Positions 5,106 to 12,819 of a stretch of 14,329 nt of DNA are shown in pieces (positions within the stretch are counted from its first letter, which is position 1; each line of letters starts with the position of its first letter). The position numbers and the translations under genes are program-made. Location: positions 1 through 14,329 of the forward strand of contig JAUYAJ010000409.1 in the NCBI GenBank assembly GCA_030693565.1, given 5' to 3'. Under the pieces are notes generated by a model. The model had not been told where the DNA came from. It saw only the letters and a list, made by a program, of their open reading frames with translations, and ran no database searches. This DNA is from Rubrivivax sp. GTDB lineage: Bacteria > Pseudomonadota > Gammaproteobacteria > Burkholderiales > Burkholderiaceae_C.

Positions 5106-7226
5106 ATGGCGCCGTGGTCTTCGCTGGGGCTCGGGTTGGGCGACGGCCCGGTGCCGCTGGTCCTGCAGACCGAGGCTGCCGAGTGCGGCCTGGCCTGCCT
5201 GGCGATGGTGGCGGCAGCCCATGGCCATCGCATCGACCTGCCGACCTTGCGGCGCCGCTTTTCGGTCTCGCTCAAAGGCGTGACGATGGCCGAGCTGGTG
5301 CGCATCGCCGACGGCCTGCGGTTGCAGGCGCGTGCGCTGCGCGCCGAGCTGGACGAACTGGCGCAACTGCAGACGCCTTGTGTGCTGCACTGGGACTTGA
5401 ACCACTTCGTCGTCCTGGTGAAGCTGCGCCGCGGCCGCGCGCTGATCCACGACCCGGCGCTGGGCCGGCGCTGGCTGCCACTGGCCGAGGTCTCGCGCCA
5501 CTTCACCGGCGTGGCGCTGGAACTGCAGCCCGCACCCGGCTTCACGCCCCAGGTCGAGGTTCAGCGCGTCACGCTGCGCCAGCTGCTCGGGCCGGTCAGC
5601 GGGCTGCGGCGGTCGCTGGGGCAGATCCTGCTGCTGGCGCTGGCGCTCGAGGCCTTCGTGCTGCTGGGCCCGTTCTTCATGCAATGGGTCGTCGACGGCG
5701 TTCTGGTCAGCGCCGATCGTGACCTGCTGGTGACGCTGGGCATTGGTTTTGGCCTGCTGGTGTTGATCCAGGCCGCGACCGCGGCGGTGCGCTCCTGGGC
5801 CGTGCTGGTGTTGTCGGCGATGCTGAACCTGCAGTGGCTGGTGAACGTCTTCGCCCACCTGATGCGCTTGCCCGTGGCCTGGTTCGAGAAGCGCCATGCG
5901 GGCGACATCTGGTCGCGCTTCAACGCCGTCGAGCAGATTCAGAAGACCTTGACCACCGCCTTCATCGAGGCCGTGATCGACGGCTTGCTGGTCGTGCTCA
6001 CGCTGGCGATGATGGCCTTGTACAGCCCACTGCTGAGTGCGCTGGCCATCGGCGCCGTGCTCGTCTATGCGGCACTGCGCTGGGCCTTCTTCAGGCCGCT
6101 GCGCGCCGCCACCGAAGAGTCGCTGGTGTTCCATGCCCGGCAGTCCAGCCATTTCCTGGAGTCGCTGCGTGGCGCCCAGGCGATCAAGCTCTTCAACGCC
6201 GAGTCGGGCCGCCAGGCGCGCTTTGCCGGTCATGTCGTCGAAGCGATGAACGCCGACGTCAAGACGCGCAAGCTGCAGCTGCTGTTCGCGGTGTTGCACC
6301 GGCTGCTGTTCGGCATCGAGCGCGTGGCCGTGCTCTGGGTCGGCGCCTTGCTGGTGCTCGACCAGAAGCTCACAGTGGGCATGCTGCTGGCGTTCTTTGC
6401 CTACAAGGAGCAGTTCGCGCTGCGCGTCAGCGGTCTGATCGACAAAGCCGTCGAGCTGAAGATGCTGCGGCTGCAGGCCGAACGCCTGGCCGACATCGTG
6501 CTGACGGCGCCCGAGGCCGAGCCGGTGGCGGCCGCTGCGCCGCCGAGTGCGCCGCCGACGATCGAGCTGCGCGACGTTGCCTTCCGTTATGCCGACGGCG
6601 AACCCGAGGTGCTCAGCGGCGTCAACCTGCGCATCGAGGCCGGCGAGTCGGTGGCCATCGTCGGCCCGTCGGGCTGCGGCAAGACGACCTTGCTCAAGCT
6701 GCTGCTGGGCATCCACAACCCGACCCGGGGCGAGGTGCTGGTGGGCGGGGTGACGTGGCAGCGCATCGGCCTGGCGGCCTGGCGCGGGCGCCTGGGCGCG
6801 GTGATGCAGGAAGAGCCGCTGTTCGCCGGCTCGATCGCCGACAACATCGCCTTCTTCGACCCCGCCGCTGACCGCCGCTGGGTCGAGGACTGCGCCCGCA
6901 TCGCGTCGGTGCACGACGATGTCGAGGCGATGCCGATGGGCTACGAGACCCTGGTCGGCGACATGGGGGCGGGGCTGTCAGGTGGGCAGAAACAGCGCCT
7001 GCTGCTGGCGCGTGCGCTGTACAAGCGGCCGCAGATTCTGGTGCTGGACGAGGCCACCAGCTCGCTCGACGTCGAGCGCGAACGCAGCGTCAATCAAGCC
7101 GTCAAGAAGCTGGCGCTGACGCGTGTGATCGTCGCCCACCGACCCGAAACCATTGCGTCGGCAAGCCGCGTCATTGCGCTGCACGAAGGGCGAGTGGCGC
7201 AAGACTTTCGCAGCATGACTGGCTGA
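5106..7226 (+). CDS. Peptidase C39-containing ABC exporter (bifunctional peptide protease/transporter)
   Basis: A 706-residue protein that should cut the double-glycine leader and pump the mature peptide across the inner membrane. The N-terminal C39 domain (about 15-145) has every catalytic element: Gln21 (oxyanion), Cys27 in QTEAAECGLACLAMV, His100 in HWDLNHFVVL and Asp116 in HDPALG. It is therefore an active protease and not the degenerate C39-like domain of HlyB-type exporters. A six-helix membrane domain covers about 170-460. The ATPase domain (about 485-706) has Walker A GPSGCGKTT (520-528), Q-loop Gln568, signature LSGGQ (624-628), Walker B ILVLDE (644-649) and H-loop His678. Length is normal for the PCAT family (about 700). 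It starts directly after the adaptor stop. The 66-residue peptide at 3556-3756 is the obvious substrate. It converges on the YkgJ gene with a 29 bp gap. Confidence 0.94.
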   Translation: MAPWSSLGLGLGDGPVPLVLQTEAAECGLACLAMVAAAHGHRIDLPTLRRRFSVSLKGVTMAELVRIADGLRLQARALRAELDELAQLQTPCVLHWDLNHFVVLVKLRRGRALIHDPALGRRWLPLAEVSRHFTGVALELQPAPGFTPQVEVQRVTLRQLLGPVSGLRRSLGQILLLALALEAFVLLGPFFMQWVVDGVLVSADRDLLVTLGIGFGLLVLIQAATAAVRSWAVLVLSAMLNLQWLVNVFAHLMRLPVAWFEKRHAGDIWSRFNAVEQIQKTLTTAFIEAVIDGLLVVLTLAMMALYSPLLSALAIGAVLVYAALRWAFFRPLRAATEESLVFHARQSSHFLESLRGAQAIKLFNAESGRQARFAGHVVEAMNADVKTRKLQLLFAVLHRLLFGIERVAVLWVGALLVLDQKLTVGMLLAFFAYKEQFALRVSGLIDKAVELKMLRLQAERLADIVLTAPEAEPVAAAAPPSAPPTIELRDVAFRYADGEPEVLSGVNLRIEAGESVAIVGPSGCGKTTLLKLLLGIHNPTRGEVLVGGVTWQRIGLAAWRGRLGAVMQEEPLFAGSIADNIAFFDPAADRRWVEDCARIASVHDDVEAMPMGYETLVGDMGAGLSGGQKQRLLLARALYKRPQILVLDEATSSLDVERERSVNQAVKKLALTRVIVAHRPETIASASRVIALHEGRVAQDFRSMTG

Positions 7227-7255
7227 TATAGGATGTGAGTGTGTGCTTCGATGGT

Positions 7256-7528
7256 TCAGAGTCGAGGCGCGGTGGCGATTTCCAGTTGGCCGAGCCAGAG
7301 CATGGCCTGTTCGCGTGAGCTGCCGCACATCTCCGGCGCCGGCCGCAGCGACACGCACACCGCCGGCCGCGACGGCAGGCCGAAGAGCCGGCAGCGCAGG
7401 TCGGCGTCGAGTTGCGCGCAGGCCTGACCGGCGGGTTTGACGACGCCGGCGACGGCCAGCATGCCGGGGATGGCGGTCGTGATGGAAGGGGCGATGCAGC
7501 AGGCAGCGCAATCGGGTCGGCAGTCCAT
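7256..7528 (-). CDS. YkgJ-family cysteine-cluster protein (putative zinc/iron-binding)
   Basis: A 90-residue cytoplasmic protein beginning MDCRPDCAACCIAPS and carrying eight cysteines (C3, C7, C10, C11, C37, C46, C58, C68). This spacing and the motifs GACC-IAPSI, LRCRLFG, RPAVCVSLRP and PEMCG are those of the YkgJ/UPF0153 family, thought to chelate zinc or iron; the biochemical role is not known. The ATG at 7528 starts at the conserved first residue. A GATAAT-like -10 (7537-7542, minus strand) lies close to the start, suggesting a very short leader, but this is weak. The gene diverges from mnmG and converges on the exporter, so it is an independent unit and not obviously part of the secretion cassette. 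Confidence 0.88.
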   Translation of the reverse strand: MDCRPDCAACCIAPSITTAIPGMLAVAGVVKPAGQACAQLDADLRCRLFGLPSRPAVCVSLRPAPEMCGSSREQAMLWLGQLEIATAPRL

Positions 7529-7601
7529 GGCGGTTGATTATCCGGGTTGCCGGTGGGCGGGGTCTTGCACCGGCAGGCCGCACAGGACAGCGCCAGCCTC
7601 G

Positions 7602-7607
7602 TAAAAT
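7602..7607 (+). promoter_or_regulatory. Candidate -10 element for mnmG
   Basis: TAAAAT matches TATAAT at five of six positions and is the most AT-rich patch in the 129 bp between the divergent ykgJ-type gene and mnmG. No convincing -35 is seen 16-18 bp upstream, so the assignment is tentative. A Shine-Dalgarno-like AGGA (7648-7651) sits 6 bp before the mnmG ATG. Confidence 0.35.
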
Positions 7608-7657
7608 CAACGGTTTGCGCGCCGTCTTTGAAGAGCGCGCGCAGCTCAGGACAGTCC

Positions 7658-9658
7658 ATGCTCCACCCGCAGGAATTCGATGTCATCGTCGTCGGCGGCG
7701 GCCATGCCGGCAGCGAGGCCGCACTGGCGGCCGCCCGCATGGGCTGCACGACGCTGCTGCTGACGCACAACATCGAGACCCTGGGTCAGATGAGCTGCAA
7801 CCCGTCGATCGGCGGCATCGGCAAAGGGCATCTGGTCAAGGAGATCGACGCCTTGGGGGGCGCGATGGCGGCAGCCACCGACGAAGCCGGCATCCAGTTC
7901 CGCATCCTCAACGGCTCCAAGGGCCCGGCCGTGCGCGCCACCCGGGCCCAGGCCGACCGCGTGCTCTACCGCGCGGCGATGCGCCGGCGGCTCGAGAACC
8001 AGCCCGGCTTGTGGCTGTTCCAGCAGGCGGTGGACGACTTAATGGTGGAGGGCGACCGCGTGGTTGGTGCCATCACCCAGCTCGGCTTGCGCTTTCGCGG
8101 CCGCAGCGTGGTGCTCACAGCCGGCACTTTTCTGGACGGCCGCATCCACGTCGGCCTGCAAAACCATGCCGGCGGGCGCGCTGGCGACCCGCCAGCGATC
8201 AGCCTGTCGGCGCGGCTGAAGGAACTCAAGCTGCCGCAAGGCCGTTTGAAAACCGGGACGCCGCCCAGGCTGGACGGCCGCAGCATCGACTTCGCCCGTT
8301 TGCAGATGCAGCCGGGCGACGGCATGGCGGGCGCCGATGGCGCGCCGCCGACGCAGCCCGTGCCGGTCTTCAGCTTCATGGGCAAGGCGGAGCAGCATCC
8401 GCAGCAGCTGCCGTGCTGGATCACCCACACCAATGCGCGCACGCACGAGATCATCCGCTCGGGCTTTGACCGCAGCCCGATGTTCACCGGCGTCATCGAA
8501 GGCGTGGGGCCGCGCTACTGCCCGAGCATCGAAGACAAGGTGGGCCGCTTTGCCGACAAAGACTCGCACCAGATCTTCCTCGAGCCCGAAGGGCTGACGA
8601 CACACGAGTTCTACCCCAACGGCATCTCGACCTCGCTGCCCTTTGACGTGCAGCTGGCGGCGGTGCGCTCGATGGTCGGCCTGGAGCAAGCCCACATCCT
8701 GCGGCCGGGCTATGCGATCGAGTACGACTTCTTCGACCCGCGCGAGCTGAGGCCGAGTTTCGAGACGCGCTCGATCCGCGGCCTGTTCTTCGCCGGCCAG
8801 ATCAATGGCACGACCGGCTACGAAGAAGCGGCGGCGCAAGGCTTGTATGCTGGCCTGAACGCGGCGCTGCAGGTCAAGGGCCGTGAGCCCTGGCTGCCAG
8901 GGCGTGACCAGGCCTACCTGGGCGTGCTGGTCGACGACCTCGTCACCAAGGGCGTGACCGAGCCCTATCGCATGTTCACCAGCCGCGCCGAGTTCCGGCT
9001 GCAGCTGCGCGAAGACAACGCCGACCTGCGCTTGACCGAGAAAGGGCGTGAGCTCGGCCTGGTCGATGACGAGCGCTGGGAAGCCTTCAACCGCAAGCGT
9101 GACCGCCTGGCGCGCGAGATGGAACGTCTGCGTCAGACCTGGGTGCGGCCAGAGACAGTGCCTGCGGCCGATGCCGAGCGCTGGCTCGGCAAGGCGCTGG
9201 AGCATGAGTACAGCCTGGCGGATCTGCTGCGCCGGCCGGGCGTGGGCTTCGACGCCGTCTGCGCGCTGGCCCATGTGGCGCGCCCGGACGGCGATGTTTC
9301 ACGTGAAACGCTGCGCGACGAGTGGGGCGCGCAAGCGGCCGACACCGTCATCGAGCAGATGGAGATCCACTTCAAGTACGCCGGCTACATCGACAAGCAA
9401 GTGGTCGATGTCGAGCGCGCGGCGCAGTTCGAGCGCCTGCCACTGCCGGCCGAGCTCGACTACGGTCAGGTTTCGGCCTTGTCGTTTGAAGTCCGGCAGA
9501 CGCTGGCGAAGCACCGCCCGGCCACTTTGGGCCAGGCGTCGCGGATGTCCGGCGTCACGCCGGCGGCGGTGTCGCTGCTGCTGGTGCATCTGAAGAAGGG
9601 TCGCTTCCGCGGCTTCGAGTCCGTGCCGGCGGCGGCGGTGGCCTCGACCGAGTCATGA
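7658..9658 (+). CDS. mnmG: tRNA uridine-5-carboxymethylaminomethyl(34) synthesis enzyme MnmG (GidA)
   Basis: A 666-residue FAD enzyme that, with MnmE, installs the carboxymethylaminomethyl group on U34 of several tRNAs in the cytoplasm. The N-terminal dinucleotide fold shows GGGHAGSEAA (13-22). The family blocks SCNPSIGGIGKGHLVKEIDA, LKTGTPPRL, GPRYCPSIEDKVGRF, HQIFLEPEGL and GQINGTTGYEEAAAQG are all present and intact. Length is slightly above the E. coli enzyme (629). An in-frame ATG at 7547 is rejected because MLHPQEFDVIVVGGG is the normal start and AGGA lies 6 bp before the ATG at 7658. The stop overlaps the rsmG start (ATGA), the classic gidA-gidB operon. A near-perfect parS site is embedded at codons 546-551. 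mnmE is not in the window. Confidence 0.97.
   Translation: MLHPQEFDVIVVGGGHAGSEAALAAARMGCTTLLLTHNIETLGQMSCNPSIGGIGKGHLVKEIDALGGAMAAATDEAGIQFRILNGSKGPAVRATRAQADRVLYRAAMRRRLENQPGLWLFQQAVDDLMVEGDRVVGAITQLGLRFRGRSVVLTAGTFLDGRIHVGLQNHAGGRAGDPPAISLSARLKELKLPQGRLKTGTPPRLDGRSIDFARLQMQPGDGMAGADGAPPTQPVPVFSFMGKAEQHPQQLPCWITHTNARTHEIIRSGFDRSPMFTGVIEGVGPRYCPSIEDKVGRFADKDSHQIFLEPEGLTTHEFYPNGISTSLPFDVQLAAVRSMVGLEQAHILRPGYAIEYDFFDPRELRPSFETRSIRGLFFAGQINGTTGYEEAAAQGLYAGLNAALQVKGREPWLPGRDQAYLGVLVDDLVTKGVTEPYRMFTSRAEFRLQLREDNADLRLTEKGRELGLVDDERWEAFNRKRDRLAREMERLRQTWVRPETVPAADAERWLGKALEHEYSLADLLRRPGVGFDAVCALAHVARPDGDVSRETLRDEWGAQAADTVIEQMEIHFKYAGYIDKQVVDVERAAQFERLPLPAELDYGQVSALSFEVRQTLAKHRPATLGQASRMSGVTPAAVSLLLVHLKKGRFRGFESVPAAAVASTES
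9295..9310. promoter_or_regulatory. parS centromere site inside mnmG
   Basis: TGTTTCACGTGAAACG matches the conserved bacterial parS consensus TGTTTCACGTGAAACA at 15 of 16 positions, with a perfect 14 bp palindrome at 9296-9309. ParB binds such sites, loads as a CTP-dependent clamp and spreads. It lies within MnmG codons for VSRET. The Ser codon is TCA, unusual in this GC-rich gene, which fits selection on the DNA word. It is 1.9 kb upstream of parA. Confidence 0.92.
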
Positions 9659-10329
9659 CGGCCGCGAGGGATTCGCGCGGCGCGGCGCTGCAAACCGTGT
9701 GCGCCACGCTCGGCTTGGTGGTCGACGAGCCGCGCCAGCAGGCCTTGCTCGACTACCTCGACATGCTCCAGCAGTGGAATGCCACTTACAACCTGACGGC
9801 GATTCGCGACCCGGCGGCGATGTTCACCCAGCATCTGGCCGATTGCCTGGCGGTGATCCCGGCGCTGACGCGCCAGCTCCAAGCCGTCGCGGAGCCGGGC
9901 AGGGTGCTTCGCGTGCTCGATGTCGGCAGTGGTGGCGGCTTGCCGGGCGTCGTCATTGCCGCGCTGCTGCCGGTGGCGGTGACTTGTGTCGACACCGTGG
10001 GCAAGAAGGCGGCCTTTGTGCGTGAGGTGGCCGGGCACTTGAAGCTGGCCAATCTGCAGGCCGTGCACAGCCGCGTCGAGGCCATGCCGAGCGTGCCTTT
10101 CGACCTGGTGACCTCGCGTGCCTTCGCGTCCTTGGCCGATTTCTGCCAGCTGACCCAAGACCGGCTGGCAGAGAACGGGGTCTGGATGGCGATGAAAGGG
10201 CAGCGACCGGACGATGAGATCACCGCTTTGCCGGCTGCGGTCGAGATGTTTCACGTGGAACCGCTGGACGTGCCCGGCCTCGACGCCCAGCGATGCCTGG
10301 TCTGGATGAGGCGGCGGATGCCGGCCTGA
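9655..10329 (+). CDS. rsmG: 16S rRNA (guanine-527-N7)-methyltransferase RsmG (GidB)
   Basis: A 224-residue cytoplasmic SAM-dependent methyltransferase that modifies G527 of 16S rRNA; loss gives low-level streptomycin resistance in several bacteria. The SAM-binding motif LDVGSGGGLPGVVIA lies at 88-102. The family blocks WNATYNLTAIRDP (41-53), DTVGKKAAFVREV (113-125) and VTSRAFASL (152-160) are present. HLADCLAV replaces the more usual HLLDSL. Length is normal. Its ATG overlaps the mnmG stop, so it is coupled to mnmG. Near its 3' end the coding sequence for MFHVEP contains a second parS-like site. A gap of 232 bp separates it from the next gene. Confidence 0.96.
   Translation: MTAARDSRGAALQTVCATLGLVVDEPRQQALLDYLDMLQQWNATYNLTAIRDPAAMFTQHLADCLAVIPALTRQLQAVAEPGRVLRVLDVGSGGGLPGVVIAALLPVAVTCVDTVGKKAAFVREVAGHLKLANLQAVHSRVEAMPSVPFDLVTSRAFASLADFCQLTQDRLAENGVWMAMKGQRPDDEITALPAAVEMFHVEPLDVPGLDAQRCLVWMRRRMPA
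10247..10262. promoter_or_regulatory. Second parS site, inside rsmG
   Basis: TGTTTCACGTGGAACC matches parS at 14 of 16 positions and keeps the central TTTCACGTG. The GGAAC right half is a variant known in functional parS sites. It lies 952 bp from the first site and about 1 kb upstream of parA, encoding FHVE within RsmG. Two sites close to parA support a working centromere near the origin. Confidence 0.82.
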
Positions 10330-10561
10330 CCCCGCCGCCCGCCGCGCCGCCGTACCAGCGTCGGCCGCCCACAACGAAACCGCCCGAGAACGCGGCGCCG
10401 AAAGCGCCAGGCCCCTGAGTCCACCCCGTCTTGCGATACGCTCCTGGCAGCGGTGGCGAAACATCCATGACCCGCCGATCGACCCTGACCACCAGCCCTC
10501 GCCGAGCCCGGACGCTGAAGCCTTCAGCGCAGCGCGCCGGCGCTCGGCACCGGAGAACATC
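10330..10561. other. Intergenic region between rsmG and the LysE-type gene
   Basis: A 232 bp GC-rich stretch with no gene I can support. It contains a 15 bp palindrome, GCTGAAG-C-CTTCAGC (10514-10528), and near its end GGAG (10552-10555), 6 bp before the next ATG. No hairpin plus T-tract and no good promoter hexamers were seen. Frames on both strands are Arg/Ala-rich and resemble no family. Confidence 0.5.
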
Positions 10562-11173
10562 ATGCTCGGCATAGCCGACTACGGCGCCTTTTGCGCTGCC
10601 ATCGTCATCTTTCTGGCGCTGCCTGGACCGGGCACCTTGGCGCTGCTGAACTCCACAGCCAAAGGCGGTTTTCGCGCCGGCGCTGCCGCAACGGCAGGGC
10701 TGATCGCCGGTGACCAGGCCCTGCTGTGGCTGGCGGTGGCCGGCGTGGCCGCGCTGCTGGCCGCCCACCCGCTGCTGTTCCAGGGCGTTCAATGGCTGGG
10801 CGCTGGGTATCTGGGCTGGATCGGCCTGCGCCTGATCTTCGCCCGCCAGGGCGCGGCGTCGCCGGTGACGATTCGGCCGCGCCACTATGCGCGCCAGGCT
10901 TTCCTGATCACCTTGCTCAACCCCAAGGCCATCGTCTTCTACATGGCCTTCTTCCCGCTCTTCATCGACCCGGCTGCGCACCGCGGCGCGCTGACTTTTG
11001 TCGCCATGGCCGCCACCATCGCCGTCATCACCGCCATCTATTGCCTGCTGCTGTGCGCCTTCGCGCAAGCCGTCAGCGCCCAGGTGCGCGCCCACCAGCG
11101 CATCGCGCGCTGGCTCGAGCGCCTGGCTGGCATCGTTCTCCTCGCCTTCGGCATCCGCCTCGTATCGACATGA
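10562..11173 (+). CDS. LysE/RhtB-family amino acid exporter
   Basis: A 203-residue inner-membrane protein with about six hydrophobic helices. LysE/RhtB proteins export amino acids or homoserine-lactone-like compounds by proton exchange. The family signature appears as LALPGPGTLALLNSTAKGGFRAGAAATAG (split by the first loop), followed by GYLGWIGLRLI and the mid-protein block LNPKAIVFYMAFFPLFID. Length is typical (about 205). The ATG is preceded by GGAG at 6 bp. It is 58 bp upstream of parA on the same strand and probably co-transcribed with it. Substrate cannot be told from sequence; a role in the secreted-peptide system 3 kb away is not indicated. Confidence 0.9.
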   Translation: MLGIADYGAFCAAIVIFLALPGPGTLALLNSTAKGGFRAGAAATAGLIAGDQALLWLAVAGVAALLAAHPLLFQGVQWLGAGYLGWIGLRLIFARQGAASPVTIRPRHYARQAFLITLLNPKAIVFYMAFFPLFIDPAAHRGALTFVAMAATIAVITAIYCLLLCAFAQAVSAQVRAHQRIARWLERLAGIVLLAFGIRLVST

Positions 11174-11231
11174 CACACCAGGGATTCCGCCCCACCGCCC
11201 GGGCCATGCCAGCGCCGTTCAGGGCGCAGCC

Positions 11232-12008
11232 ATGATTCAGCGCATCTTCTGCATCGCCAACCAGAAGGGCGGCGTCGGCAAGACGACGACGACCGTCAAC
11301 CTGGCGGCCGGACTGGCCCAGATCGGCCAGCGTGTGCTCGTCGTCGACCTCGACCCGCAAGGCAATGCGACGATGGGGTCGGGCGTCGACAAACGCGCGC
11401 TCGAGCTCACGGTCTACGATGTGCTGCTCGAAAACGCCAGCTTGACCGAAGCCCGCAGCCGTAGCCCGAAAGGCGGCTACGACGTGCTCGGTGCCAACCG
11501 CGAACTGGCCGGTGCCGAGGTCGAGCTGGTGGCGCTGGAGCGCCGCGAAAGGCGCCTGCGCTCGGCCTTGCAAGCGGTGCAGGCCGACTACGACTTCGTC
11601 CTCATCGACTGCCCGCCCAGCCTGAGCATGCTGACGCTGAACGGCTTGTGCGCCGCGCATGGCGTGATCGTGCCGATGCAATGCGAATACTTTGCGCTCG
11701 AAGGTTTGTCGGACCTGGTCAACACCATCAAGCAGGTGCATGCGAACCTGAACCCGGAACTGCAAATCATCGGTTTGCTGCGCGTCATGTTCGACCCCCG
11801 CATCACCTTGCAGCAGCAGGTCAGCGAACAGCTGCGCTCGCACTTCGGCAACAAGGTGTTCGACACCGTGATCCCGCGCAACGTCAGGCTGGCCGAGGCG
11901 CCCAGCTATGGCCAGCCGGGCGTCGTCTTCGACCCGGCGTCAAAAGGCGCGCAAGCCTTTGTCGAATTCGCCCGCGAGGTCGTCCAGCGGCTGGGCCAGC
12001 CGGCGTGA
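11232..12008 (+). CDS. parA: Chromosome-partitioning ATPase ParA (Soj)
   Basis: A 258-residue deviant Walker ATPase that, with ParB-parS, moves newly replicated origins apart on the nucleoid. The deviant Walker A is KGGVGKTTT (12-20) with signature Lys12 and catalytic Lys17. Walker A' is VVDLDPQGNAT (37-47), and Walker B is VLIDCPPSLS (123-132). There is no N-terminal helix-turn-helix, so this is a chromosomal (type Ib-like length) ParA rather than a plasmid type Ia protein. The ATG at 11232 was chosen over a much longer in-frame opening because MIQRIFCIANQKGG is the standard N-terminus; AGGG lies 7 bp before it. The stop overlaps the GTG of the following GNAT gene. Confidence 0.97.
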   Translation: MIQRIFCIANQKGGVGKTTTTVNLAAGLAQIGQRVLVVDLDPQGNATMGSGVDKRALELTVYDVLLENASLTEARSRSPKGGYDVLGANRELAGAEVELVALERRERRLRSALQAVQADYDFVLIDCPPSLSMLTLNGLCAAHGVIVPMQCEYFALEGLSDLVNTIKQVHANLNPELQIIGLLRVMFDPRITLQQQVSEQLRSHFGNKVFDTVIPRNVRLAEAPSYGQPGVVFDPASKGAQAFVEFAREVVQRLGQPA

Positions 12009-12784
12009 GCGGATTCGCCGCCGACTTGCTGTCGCGCGTTGAAGATGCCGGGCTCAACGCCAGCGCGCCGCCGCAGCAGCGCTGGGTCGACGGCTGGCTG
12101 ATTCGTTTTTCGCCCGCCAAAGCCAAGCGCGCCCGCTGCATCAATGCCGTCGCCGCCGGGCGTCTGCCGCTGGCGCAGAAACTGGCGCTGGCCGAGGCGG
12201 TGTTCGCTGCCGCCGGGCTGCCGATGGTCGTGCGCATCACCCCGTTCACGCAGCCGCCGTCACTGGACAGCGAACTGGCGGGGCGCGGCTGGCACTCGAT
12301 CGACGACACCCGGGTGATGGTCTGCCCAAGCCTGCCAGCGGACTTGCCACTGGCGCTGCCGGCGGGCCACAGCTGGCAGCCCTTGCCCGCAGCCGGGTTC
12401 GCCGAAGCCGTCGGGGCCATGCGCGGATCACCGGCGGCGCAGCGTGCCGCCCATGCCCAGCGCCTGCAGCTGTCTCCGGTGCCGCTGAGCGGGTTGGCGA
12501 TCTGCCGTGACGACGACGGCGCCGTCCTGGCTTGTGGTCACAGCGCCATCGAAGCCGAATGGGTCGGCCTCTACGACGTCTTCACGATCGAGCCTGCCCG
12601 AGGCCGTGGGCTGGCGCGCTTGCTGTGCCAGCGCTTGCTGTCGCTGGCGGCGCAGGCGGGCGCTCGCGGCGCATACCTGCAGGTCGACGCCGGCAACTTG
12701 CCGGCCCGCACGCTGTACGGCCAGCTCGGCTTCAGCGACGGCTATGCCTACCACTACCGCACGCCGGACCCGGCGGCGGCCTAG
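12005..12784 (+). CDS. GNAT-family N-acetyltransferase
   Basis: A 259-residue acetyl-CoA-dependent acetyltransferase of unknown substrate, cytoplasmic. The N-terminal half (DAGLNASAPPQQRWVDGWLI, then KRARCINAV) is a family-specific domain, and the catalytic GNAT fold is C-terminal. The acetyl-CoA loop is RGRGLA (199-204, fitting R/Q-x-x-G-x-G/A), followed by LLCQRLLSLA and motif B NLPARTLYGQLGF (231-243). It starts with GTG in a GTGA overlap with the parA stop, so translation is coupled to parA. No Shine-Dalgarno evaluation is possible beyond this overlap. It sits where parB normally follows parA. It converges on argC with 35 bp between stops and no clear terminator. Confidence 0.9.
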   Translation: MSGFAADLLSRVEDAGLNASAPPQQRWVDGWLIRFSPAKAKRARCINAVAAGRLPLAQKLALAEAVFAAAGLPMVVRITPFTQPPSLDSELAGRGWHSIDDTRVMVCPSLPADLPLALPAGHSWQPLPAAGFAEAVGAMRGSPAAQRAAHAQRLQLSPVPLSGLAICRDDDGAVLACGHSAIEAEWVGLYDVFTIEPARGRGLARLLCQRLLSLAAQAGARGAYLQVDAGNLPARTLYGQLGFSDGYAYHYRTPDPAAA

Positions 12785-12819
12785 ACATCATGGTCCCCTT
12801 CCCCAGGTAGACGGCCGCT

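Noticed and set aside
4422..6914. Long 830-codon open frame on the minus strand opposite the adaptor and exporter
   Set aside because: Composition is Gln/Arg/His-rich and typical of antisense frames in GC-rich genes; the plus-strand genes have full domain motifs.
7547..7657. Longer MnmG start at 7547
   Set aside because: The added residues have no family match and the promoter-like TAAAAT and Shine-Dalgarno sequence lie within that stretch.
10514..10528. GCTGAAG-C-CTTCAGC palindrome as a terminator for rsmG
   Set aside because: A one-base centre makes a poor hairpin loop and no T-tract follows; it lies 185 bp after rsmG.
10467..10571. Short plus-strand frame (about 34 codons, MTRRSTLTTS) in the rsmG-LysE gap
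   Set aside because: No Shine-Dalgarno sequence, Arg-rich composition and overlap with the real start of the LysE-type gene.
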